From: Phoenix dactylifera
Lineage: Eukaryota > Streptophyta > Magnoliopsida > Arecales > Arecaceae
Direction of reading: 5' to 3'
NCBI RefSeq assembly: GCF_009389715.1
Contig: NW_024067666.1
Span: forward strand, 1,157,001 to 1,221,000
DNA: 64,000 nt
The notes under the pieces: generated by a model
What the model saw: the letters and a program-made list of their open reading frames with translations, nothing else
Databases searched by the model: none
What the model was told of the DNA's origin: nothing
Made by a program: the position numbers and the translations under genes
Shown: positions 36,238 to 48,200 of the stretch, in pieces
Layout: every line of letters starts with the position of its first letter
Numbering within the stretch: the stretch's first letter is position 1

Positions 36238-39200
36238 ACTCTAAGAAAATTTCTAGGAATGGGTCCCCCAATTGTATTTTTTTTCCTTGGTGAATCTGGC
36301 TCCAACACGCATTAATTACAGAACTGCATATGAGTTTACACAAATATAATTCATGATGATCTCTAAATGTTTCCTCTGATTTTGTTTCTTTTTCTTTCCC
36401 TAGTAAACGATATATCTCTTGAATACATCAGGGCTCATGATTGCTTGCAAGAGATCTTTAACAAAAATGATCACAGCAAACCTATGGAGAGGGAGCAATA
36501 GAGCACAAGTCTCCACAGTTTTCTGACCACAACCATACAAAGAGGGGGACTTGATGTCAGCTTGCTCAGGACAAGAAACCTCTACTCACTGAAGTAGACA
36601 AAAGAAAGTATGAAGGAAGAAGGTGATCTAAGTTGACTCAATTAATAAAGATCTAACCTGATCGCATTAGAATCCAACACTGATATGAAAATAGCATTTC
36701 ATCTTTCGGTTCACATTACATGCCAAAAATTAATCAAGCTAGCACCCACCATAACAAAATAGAGATTTATAACCTGAATTGGAGTTTGTGGTTACATTTT
36801 ATGTCACATAGCCATATAATTAGCAACATGTTTTAGTAAAGCCAAGATATTCATTACTTGGTGTCCAAGCATTTTATGAGCCTAAGCAAGCTGGTTAATA
36901 AGAAGCTTCAATTTATAGCAGGCTCAAAGAGAAGATTAGTATTTTCCATCACACAAGCATGTACTGTTTTCTGATATGTTAACTTAGATCATTGTTCTTA
37001 GACTACTGTGGACAAAGTTTAAACGCATCAGGAGGAATGCAGATCAGTCTTCTTATGTTTCTAGGCCACAATGCCTTCTCTGCTAAACTCGCAACATTTG
37101 GAGAGCCACTTTTGATATGATTGGCTAAGGCCTTTTTAATATTTTCTGCTTCACCCTATGCAATAGCAGTAAAGACAAAACAATAGGCAACTGAATAACT
37201 AACAAGTGCAATCTCACCATGTGTTTGGCCCCTCCTAATATTAGTGCATGTGACTATGTGAGAGACAATGAAAACTTGATGTGCGAGACTTCCTAAAATA
37301 AAACAAAAGAATGGTAAATTCAGCAAAATGTGTAGAGATGGGCATCGGGTCGTGCCAGGCCCGGCCCGGCCCAGGCCCGCCGGGCCACAGACTAAACGGG
37401 CCGTGCCTGGCCCGGCCTGTTACTAAACGGGCCGTGCCAGTGTTGACCCTCTAATGGATTTTGATGAATACAAAACACTAGAGCATAATTCCCTTTATCT
37501 TAACAAGTTATTTGAGGATTTTAGTTGGTTAATTAAGAATATTGTTAAGAAATGTCTAGGCAAGTTCCCATGATTTTTAAGAACTTATTGAAGAATTTTT
37601 GAGATGAAAGAAAAAGTTCAGGGACAGCCGAGACGTCTCCGGGTTGTCTCCGAGACGTCTCTGGCACAAACAGGAAGAACTGGCACGTCTGGAGACGTCC
37701 CCGTAAAGCGCGGAGACGTCCCCGGAGCGCGGAGACGTCCCCTGAAAAAGCGGAGTCGACTCTCTCAGAGAATTCCAGAAGACTTGTTTTTCGGAGATAT
37801 AACGGCGGAGACGTCCCCGTAAAGCGCGGAGACGTCCCCGGAGCGCGGAGTCGTCCCCGAAGAAGCGGAGTCGTCCCCATGCAAAAAGCGCAAACAAGCG
37901 GAGACGTCCCCGTAAAGCGCGGAGACGTCCCCGGAGCGCCTGGGACGCGACTAACAACTTTTTCAGGTTTGATTTGAATTTCAAACGTCTCTTTTTTTGT
38001 GTCTAACGGCTATATTTGCTTTTTGGGCTATAAAAGGGACCTCTTAAGTGCTTCTCAACATCTTCTTACCAACCTAATACAAGATCATTCAAGAGAGAAG
38101 AGAGAAAAAGAGGTTCAAGGGAGTTAGTGCATTCAAGTGAAGAAATCAAGCGCTTTCAAGTTTTCCAACAGATTTCGTGCTCAACTACTCTCTCCCGTTT
38201 GGCATTCAAAGCTCACATTCAAGCCGACGCGATCCACATCGGAAGAACCATCATCTCCCACGCTTCCAACGGCTAAAAGGGTTCTTGCGAGTTCTATTGT
38301 TTATATTGTTATATTTGCTTGTTTAAGAAGCTTTGATTTGTTATAAACCTTTATTCTAATATCTTGTAACTTGATTCAATCAAGGGATTGAATCAAGGGG
38401 TTAAGGTTTGTTGGTGAGCCAAAGGGAAAAAACCAACGTTGTAAGGTTGTGGTTGGTGAGCCTTTGGGAAAACCAACCGGGTTGGATTGTGAGCCCGTGA
38501 AAACAATCGGTTGGTTCGAGTCGGTGAGCCTGTGAAAACCGACCGAGTTTGTTGTGATCTCGTAAAACAACAAGTTGGGTTGTGAGCTTGTAAAACAACC
38601 GGCTGTAATCTGTAGGATTATAGTGAAATTCCCAAGAGGTCTTGAGGAGTGGATGTAGGTGCTGGGGTGCACCGAACCACTATATGTTTGTTGTGTTTGT
38701 AATGCTTCTTGTCATTGTCTAACTAACACACTTACTTACTTAGATAAATTGCTTGCTTAACTCTTATCCGCGCATCCTTTAGTTGCAAGCATATTCAATC
38801 AAGTCACGTTCTATACATCAAACTGTTGCTAAGTTTAACTTTCACTGTGCATCTGTACAACTTAGCATAATTAATCAAAAAGTTTCAAAAGCAATATAAA
38901 AGTTTTTAAAAGACCCAATTCACCCCCCCTCTTGGGTTGTATCTACTGGGCAACAAGTGGTATCAGAGCAGGTGCTCAAATATTATTTGTAGTCTTAACC
39001 GACTAGAGCCAAAGATCATGACAACTCAAATAGATAGTTTTCTAGGAGAAGGACAATCAATTGATACACCTCCACTATTTAATGGCTTAAACTATACACA
39101 TTGGAAAATACGCATGCGCGTTTTTATTCAATCACAAAACTATTACTTATGGAAAATCATAATAAATGACCTTCACACACTCTCTCAAACTTTTAATGAA

Positions 39201-42200
39201 AAGGACTTAGCACAGTTGAATGCTAATGCTATGAACATATTATACTGTGCTATTAAAGAAACAAATTTTAATGAAATTTCTGCATGCTTATCTGCTAAGG
39301 AGATCTGGGATACTTTAGAAAATGTTTATGATAAATCTCAGACTAGCTCACATGTGCTTCAATTATATACTAACAATGAGATTGCAGAAAAGGGTGTTGA
39401 ATCTCCCTCAGTCGAGTCGACTCCAAGTATCTCAGAGTCGACTCTCAAGTTCACCGAGTCGACTCCAATAAGGTCCGAGTCGACTCCGAGGCAAATCAGC
39501 TTCCTAAAGACAAAGAAGAAGAGGAAGCAAGAAGAAAGGAAGAAAGAGGTAAAAAGGAAGAGAGCCTTGACCAAGAAAGAGTCTAGCAAGAAAATAGAAG
39601 TTAGGAGCAACAATGATGATATTAGCTCCAAGGAACTACAAGAGGTAACCAACTTGTGCTTTATGGCACAAGAAGACAAGGTAAAATCTGAATCTACTCT
39701 TACCTCAAATGATTTTCAAGAAGAATTCTCTTATGATGAATTATTAAATGCTTTTCATGATTTGTATAGTGAATGTAGAAAATTAACTGTAAAGAATAAA
39801 AATCTTAAGAAACTAAATTCTGAAAATGAAAGCTTAAGGTCATTTTCAGAAGAATTGATTCAGAAAAATCATAGCTTAATTAAAGAAAATCAAAACTTAA
39901 GTAAAGAAATTAATCAATTAAAATCTTTTATTAACAAATTCACCGTAAGTTCAGAACGATTAAAAATGATGTTTGAAAGCCAATATGTTACTTATGATAA
40001 ATCAAAACTTGGCTTGACTTCTTTACTTAACAATAAATCTCTAGAGAAAAAGGTTATTAATTCACCAAACAAACCATTAAATAAGATAACTTATTTCAAA
40101 AATGAAAAGGGTGGGAATAACAACTTTACCTATCGTTCTAGTATAATTAAATCAAATGGTAAGGTTATTACTATTAAACAGATATGGGTTCCAAAAGGAA
40201 CCATATGTCCTAACTCTCAAGGACCCAAGCAAGCTTGGGTACCTAAAATGAAAATATGAGGATGTAGACATAGATGTGCCAAGATACCCATGGAACAAAT
40301 AGAACCTTCATACAAATGGGTGCTCTAGACACACATCAAAAATGAAACTTAAAATATACTTATGAAAAGTAATTTTAAATGAAATAATAATAATAATGAA
40401 ATCAGTAATCCTTGCATCTCATCATTATTTTTGCTTTAATATTTGATATGAATTGCTAGTATTGATCAATTTTGTGATATAGAAAATACTTTTGGAAATA
40501 TAATCAAATCATTTCATTTTATAGTATACTTTACTCACTATTAGATAAGTTGCTAAATGATTAAACAATTTATTAAGAATAACTCTATGAATTCTCTATA
40601 TGCTTGATTGAGAGTTTTTATCCATGGCATTATTGTTTAAATGATAATGTGTACTTGGTATGCTTTTGAATATATGCACTATGAATACCAAGATTAAAGA
40701 AACCATCTTTGGCATATAAAATCAACTCATGCTAGTATGTACTTAATCTCAAAAGACCTTGTCATTGCCTTACTTAGATTATCTTCTAAAAGGTCAAAGC
40801 TTGCTATGCATGTTAACTAAGGAAACAAACAAAATCAATTTCTAAATCTAATGATGTTGTTTCCAATACTAAGTTTTCAAAAGCTTACACTGGCTTTGTT
40901 CTTGGCACGTAAATTGAAATATTTTCTGCATTGGCACAAACTCACAAAAAGGGTTCAAATGAAAAAGGTTTGCAAAAGTATCATGGGATAGTCTTGAAAA
41001 CCAATTTTTTATCAAGTTGTGCATAGAAAATAATATTGAATACAATTGTTTCAGCACCAAGGACACCATAAGTAAAATAGGATTAATAGAATTCTTGAAG
41101 AAATGAAAAGACAATTGTGTATGATAGTCATCTACTTAAATGATTTTTAAAAGCTATCATCACTGCTTGTCATACATATGATTTCTATTAAATCTATTTT
41201 TTTTGATGAAAACTCTTTTTGATCTTCTGAAAAATAGAAAATGAACTATTGCATATCTTTCATATTTATCAGTAGTATATGTTATACTTGATATGGTTTC
41301 TTGAAAGTAATGCCAAATCTGATAGAGATATGTCTATCCTTGGATATCATTCATCAAGCAATGCATATAGAATATTCAATGAAAAGATTTTAGTTGCAGA
41401 AATATCAATTCATTTTATTCTTTATGAGACTAATGATTTATTATCAAGATACTAAAATCAAATTATATATGTATATGGTTAATCTTTTACATATAACAAT
41501 CTGAAAACATGTTAATAATTAGAACCAAATTGAGCTTTTCAGAAATGCACTTAATGAAGAAAAATTGATGACTACTAAAAGACTAAATCAAGAAAAGATG
41601 AAATAGATCTTGATGAAATTCTTGCATGATTAGAAGTAAAGATCACCATTATCATTTGCTTGCTTTATGAGCTTTATATTCTATCAAATGAGTGTGTAGA
41701 ATGGACTCCTATGTGCTTACTTTATTAAAGAAGATATATGTTAAATAACCACCATATTTGAAAACACTCATTACAAATATGATAAAGCAATATATGATTT
41801 GAAACAAGCATCAAAAGCGTGATATAAAAGCTTAAGCAACCTTTTCGACAGAAAGTAATAAATCTATGCATCAAAAGAAGAATTTGTGATATCTTACTTG
41901 CTCAAAGTATACATTGATGACATCATTCTTGGTTCTACTAATGGAGATTTATATGAAGATTTTACTAAGCTCATGCAAGGTGAGTTTGAAATATGTATGA
42001 TGAATGAATTAACATTTTTTTCTCAAACTCCAAATTAAAACAAACAAGAAAGGGGATATTCATTGACCAAAGTTAGTCCACAAGACAACTCTTATAGAAG
42101 ATTGGCATGAAGAAGGTATGTCTATGACCCCATCTTGTAGAATTTGAAAAGGATGAGCAAAGTAGATCTATTGTTTTAAAGCTGTATTGAAGCATGATAG

Positions 42201-45200
42201 AATAATTATTTTATCATACAGTTAGTAGACCAGATTGTATGATCATTGTGTGCCCTTGTGCAAGACTTCAATCTAACTTTAATGAATCACATTTTATTGA
42301 TAACAAATAAATCATAATCTGAATTTTGATAGAAACAACCGTTTAAGATAAGTTGATTAAAACTTAGCTAACATGTCTTATTGATAATTATCTTAAGCAA
42401 ATAGAATCTAAGCTAAATTGATTCTGAAAATAAAAAAAAAAGGAATTGATCTTGATAAATCTTCCTATTGCTTCACATGCTTGTCTTTGAACCATCTTGG
42501 TTAATGAAACTATCTCTTTAAGTTCAAGTGACATATGCTTGCTTATATTTAGGCAATCTCTTGAGTAAAATGACTCAACACTCAATTATTGTCATATCGT
42601 ACATTGAGTCATCTAGTTAAGAAATATATGGTATGAATGTTTTGTATCTTGAAGAAACTAATAATTTTCCTTCAAGAAAGAAAAGAATTTTGTTAATAAT
42701 GCAGGATCTTTAAGCAAGAAAATGAGAGATTTCAACTTGAAGGAAACCTCCACATAAGATACAATAAACATTCACATGCAAACAAGAGAGAGGATCTTCT
42801 TCAGCCAAAAGTTCACACATAAGAAATCTAGTTTGGCTTGAAGAATATAGAATGAATAGGTAATTTTAGATACATTTCTCATAAATTAATTGAGCAAAGT
42901 CAATAACTTAAATCCTATTATGGCATGATTAAATTCTTTAATTATTAATTTTTGATATCATGTCTATATGTGTATTGACTGACTTATACTTTTAAAAATT
43001 GTTTCATGGTTTGCTCAATCTAAAATATTTCTATGGCTGTATCATAACCATGAAATACACAAGTATATGATTAAAACTCTGATTTAGAATGACTTGTGAG
43101 AAGCTACGAATTCTTGGGCATAATGAAAATAGTGTTTGCATGATATACCTCTATACGATACATTTCATTATTTCTTTATTCTGCTCTTTCATGTAGATTA
43201 CTTGAGAATAACAAAAAGAGAGAGAGATAAAGAAAAGAAAATGGACATTGTTCAAGAGATGAAAAATCTGAGCAAAGGCAAGTACTTCAATCTTAAGGAA
43301 AAGCAAAACAAGCATAATATATTCGGCACATTTGGAAGGGATAAAATCTATAATTAATTACACTCAAACAGGGAGAGTTTGAAGTAAACATTTTAACCTT
43401 TCTATATTGCTCATCATAGGGATGGTGCCAATGGGGAGGCTAGTGGTAGTACCCGGCACTATTTGACCCAACTATTCGGTGTAGGGCATATTAGGGACGG
43501 CACAAGAGGGAGGCTAGTGGTAGTACCTCGTGCCCCTTCCCAACTCCACCGGATAGGGAGCAAATAGAGTATAGAGCATAAGAAAGTAAAAATGAAAGAC
43601 AAAGTAAATGAAAGTATATAAGAAGAATCAAGTTTTTTTTTATCACTTGAAAACATAATTTAAGGATGAAATCAATGCAAGATAATATTTAAATAGGAGG
43701 AGTTTATTTGAAAAGAATTGATTTTGATCCTTGACATGCTTGTTCTTATTATTTTAATGTATGACTTAACACTTAATATAGTGTGCATATGGTATGATGT
43801 CTTGATTTATGGGTTCTCAATGTTTTACAATGCTTCATGCTTGGATAATTTGATTGAATATTTGGAATACTATATAAATTTTTTTTTGTATTGTTAAAAA
43901 GAAATTTCAGATTTGTCATTCACAATCATCGTTAAAATCTGAAAGGTGAATAAATTTGTAAAAAGGAGAAGAGAAGGATATTTCTATTTAGGCAAAATGA
44001 ATTGAGTTTGTTCTATCCTTCAAACCTTGGTATATAATGTGCTAAACATAAATACAAATATTCTGAATATCCTCTTATATGTGTGAAATATGTGTCTTCA
44101 ATCATAATGATTTAAGATGAGCTACAATGTGGAAGATCCATATCTCAAATTATGACTTTAAAAGCCTCTATTGAAAATCTTTATGAAATTCAGAATCTGA
44201 TTTTGTATAAAAGCTTAAACTCAATATGATTTCTAAATAAAATCTTAATTTAAGAAAAACAGAATTAATTTTGATGCCTTGGTTGATTGCTCCGATACGC
44301 ATCCGAAACATATCATTTCTTATCTTCAAAGTATACTAATATTGGTCTAAATGATGTGTCTTTCAATGATCTTAATTGCAAACAAATATTTTTAAATATA
44401 TGAGTTTATTTTGATATTAAAAAGATTTATTATGCTTCATGTATCCATTGCAGAAAAACTATAATTAAGAAATTGAGTTCTATAAATAGATATACTTCAA
44501 TGATCATCTATATGTTTTTCTCTCCTACATTATTAAAGACTTCCATCAATAGAGTGAATGATCTTAAAACTAGAAATATTTCAGTTCACTCAAATGACTC
44601 TAAAAGAAAGAAAATGTAAATGCTTTTGAAAGAAATTGAGCTTCAAATGAATCATCTTCTGATTAATATTTCTATACATTTTCTCTAAGATTAAGAGAAA
44701 GCATAACTTGTTCGTAAAGGATTAGAAAGAGTAATTACTACAAATTTTGGAATAATACTAGATTACTCTACATTCTCGATATTACAGAATTTCAGTGTTA
44801 TTCACGTTTATCACTAAAATCTGAAATTCAACAATTTAAAATGATTAAAGAAGAATGCATCTTTTGAGGGGGAGCTTTAGATATTCAGTATCCTATCCCA
44901 AAGACACTTTATTTTGATGCATACTTTGAATTTTATGGATTGATTTTGATGAACCTCCTTATATTGCAAGACATGCTTTAATTTCCTTGAGATGAGTTCT
45001 ATAAAGGTTGTCTTATCTCAAACCTTGAGTCTTATGAAAATAAGCTGAAATATATTTTTGAGATTGACAATCTTATTGAACATTATCTTAGGATTCTAAA
45101 CTCTTAAATGGAATGATCAATTGAGGGGGAGAAAGAAAATTTCAGAAGGAGAGGTCTTATGGAACTTAATCGCATAAATCTATAACTAAAGGAGAGAGAA

Positions 45201-48200
45201 AGAACACTAAATGAAAAGTGATTCTAATACTCTCCAATATGTATCATCTGAAATTTAAATCTGAAAATCTGTATGATACACCTTGAGGCGTGTTACTTGG
45301 TTAGTATATCTCATGCATCACTCTTGAACCAAATTGCAAATCTTAAGAGCCTCTAATTTAATGAAAAAGGGGGAGAATAATGTGTTAAATTTTCTTGAGT
45401 ATCTCTTAGAAAATCTATTTTTGAACTTCACTAATGAGTCCTAATTGGCTTGCTCTTTAGAACTTCAATTTTGTGCCAATTCATTATTTTATGTATCAAA
45501 TTGTGCTTATTCTCTAAAGAAATAAAAGAAAGTCTTTAAAAGAGCTCTAAGATGTATCAAAAATTGCATGAATTCATATTTTGGTATTTGTGCCCCAATG
45601 CTCTTATTATCATAAAAAAACTTTGAAGTCATTAAGAATTAATGATCCAACAGGATGATATGTCTTTCAAATATATAAGTTTTGATCTTTTACTCTGAAA
45701 ATCAATTGAATTGCTCTCCTATTGATAAAATACTTAATAGATTAGGCAAAAGGTCTTAAATGAACAAGCTTTCCCACTTATTATTGAAGAGAGGTCAGAT
45801 TTCCATTCGTGCTTTCCTTGAATATCATTTGTGGTACTTCTTGAATTAACCTAAGGAAGATTCCACCTACACTTGATTAGAAAACTATCTGTGGTATCAA
45901 ATTAGAAAATTTCTTGAAATCACATTCGATGTGTTCTGCTCTGGAATTATCTTAATTGGCTCTGATCTATGCTCATTAATCTTTTTCTAACATTATTGCC
46001 TTGAGTTATATGATTCATATTCTTGCAATAACTTGACATGCAAATCAGAGTACAATAAGAAAAAGAAATATCTGAGTATTCTTATCTTTGTGCTTAATGT
46101 TCCACTATCTTTTTGATGTTGTCAAAAAGGGGAAGAAATATCTAAGTATATGCTCATAATGCTTTGTATTTTATATTAAATACCAACTCAGCTTAAACTG
46201 AAATAGGTTGATTGTGTTAAGCTGATTAAATCTAAAGCATTATCATGAAGTATGTTTTAAATATTTATGTTTTCTACTTCATGCAACTTAGCTATGCATT
46301 AGTCCTAGAACACAATATATTTTATATTGCACATACTCCAAGTTTTGTCATCATCAAAAAGGGGGAGATTGTTGACCCTCTAATGGATTTTGATGAATAC
46401 AAAACACTAGAGCATAATTCCCTTTATCTTAACAAGTTATTTGAGGATTTTAGTTGGTTAATTAAGAATATTGTTAAGAAATGTCTAGGCAAGTTCCCAT
46501 GATTTTTAAGAACTTATTGAAGAATTTTTGAGATGAAAGAAAAAGTTCAGGGACAGCCGAGACGTCTCCGGGTTGTCTCCGAGACGTCTCTGGCACAAAC
46601 AGGAAGAACTGGCACGTCTGGAGACGTCCCCGTAAAGCGCGGAGACGTCCCCGGAGCGCGGAGACGTCCCCTGAAAAAGCGGAGTCGACTCTCTCAGAGA
46701 ATTCCAGAAGACTTGTTTTTCGGAGATATAACGGCGGAGACGTCCCCGTAAAGCGCGGAGACGTCCCCGGAGCGCGGAGTCGTCCCCGAAGAAGCGGAGT
46801 CGTCCCCATGCAAAAAGCGCAAACAAGCGGAGACGTCCCCGTAAAGCGCGGAGACGTCCCCGGAGCGCCTGGGACGCGACTAACAACTTTTTCAGGTTTG
46901 ATTTGAATTTCAAACGTCTCTTTTTTTGTGTCTAACGGCTATATTTGCTTTTTGGGCTATAAAAGGGACCTCTTAAGTGCTTCTCAACATCTTCTTACCA
47001 ACCTAATACAAGATCATTCAAGAGAGAAGAGAGAAAAAGAGGTTCAAGGGAGTTAGTGCATTCAAGTGAAGAAATCAAGCGCCTTCAAGTTTTCCAACAG
47101 ATTTCGTGCTCAACTACTCTCTCCCGTTTGGCATTCAAAGCTCACATTCAAGCCGACGCGATCCACATCGGAAGAACCATCATCTCCCACGCTTCCAACG
47201 GCTAAAAGGGTTCTTGCGAGTTCTATTGTTTATATTGTTATATTTGCTTGTTTAAGAAGCTTTGATTTGTTATAAACCTTTATTCTAATCTCTTGTAACT
47301 TGATTCAATCAAGGGATTGAATCAAGGGGTTAAGGTTTGTTGGTGAGCCAAAGGGAAAAAACCAACGTTGTAAGGTTGTGGTTGGTGAGCCTTTGGGAAA
47401 ACCAACCGGGTTGGATTGTGAGCCCGTGAAAACAATCGGTTGGTTCGAGTCGGTGAGCCTGTGAAAACCGACCGAGTTTGTTGTGATCTCGTAAAACAAC
47501 AAGTTGGGTTGTGAGCTTGTAAAACAACCGGCTGTAATCTGTAGGATTATAGTGAAATTCCCAAGAGGTCTTGGGGAGTGGATGTAGGTGCTGGGGTGCA
47601 CCGAACCACTATATGTTTGTTGTGTTTGTAATGCTTCTTGTCATTGTCTAACTAACACACTTACTTACTTAGATAAATTGCTTGCTTAACTCTTATCCGC
47701 GCATACTTTAGTTGCAAGCATAGTCAATCAAGTCACGTTCTATACATCAAACTGTTGCTAAGTTTAACTTTCACTGTGCATCTGTACAACTTAGCATAAT
47801 TAATCAAAAAGTTTCAAAAGCAATATAAAAGTTTTTAAAAGACCCAATTCACCCCCCCTCTTGGGTTGTATCTACTGGGCAACAGCCAGGCACGGCCCGC
47901 TTAGCCTAAAAGCTAAGCCCGACCCGGCCCGCTTAGCCTAAAAGCTAAGCCTGGCCCGGCCCTAGGCCCGTGGGGTGGTGAGCCGTGCCGGGCCCTGGCA
48001 CAAGATGGGCCGTGCCTGGCACGGCCCATCACGGGCCGCGAAATGGGCCGTGCCTGGCACAGCCCGTAAGGCACGAGACGGGCCGTGCCTGGCACGGCCT
48101 GTCTGGCAACAAAAAAATAGCCGTTACGGGCCGTGCCTGGCACGGCCCGTCTGGCAACAAAAAAAAAAAAAGCCATTACCCATAACGGCTATTTTTGGTT

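Larger units (their letters stand above)
37441..47884 (+). mobile_element. SIRE/Maximus-like Copia LTR retrotransposon, recent and non-autonomous
   Basis: The element is 10,444 bp long. LTRs lie at 37441-38955 and 46370-47884; both are 1515 bp and start TGTTG and end CAACA. The target duplication GCCAG lies at 37436-37440 and 47885-47889. A methionine-tRNA primer-binding site follows the left LTR, and a polypurine tract precedes the right one. A gag-like frame is intact (39018-40259), protease is missing, and integrase and reverse transcriptase survive only as stop-ridden relics (about 40860-42330). By eye the LTRs differ at five sites (0.33 percent). At an assumed rate of 1.3e-8 per site per year that is roughly 0.13 million years. 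The gag linker matches the SIRE lineage. The DNA from 42330 to 46355 has no coding frames. Confidence 0.95.

Noticed and set aside
37690-37935. Regular direct repeats that could suggest a CRISPR array
   Set aside because: Repeat and spacer lengths are irregular, the repeats sit in an LTR, and the DNA is plant nuclear.
37577-37984. 135-codon minus-strand frame repeated identically at 46506-46913
   Set aside because: Both lie in the LTR U3 repeats; the identity only reflects the LTR pair. The Arg/Gly repeats come from the GACGTCCCC array.
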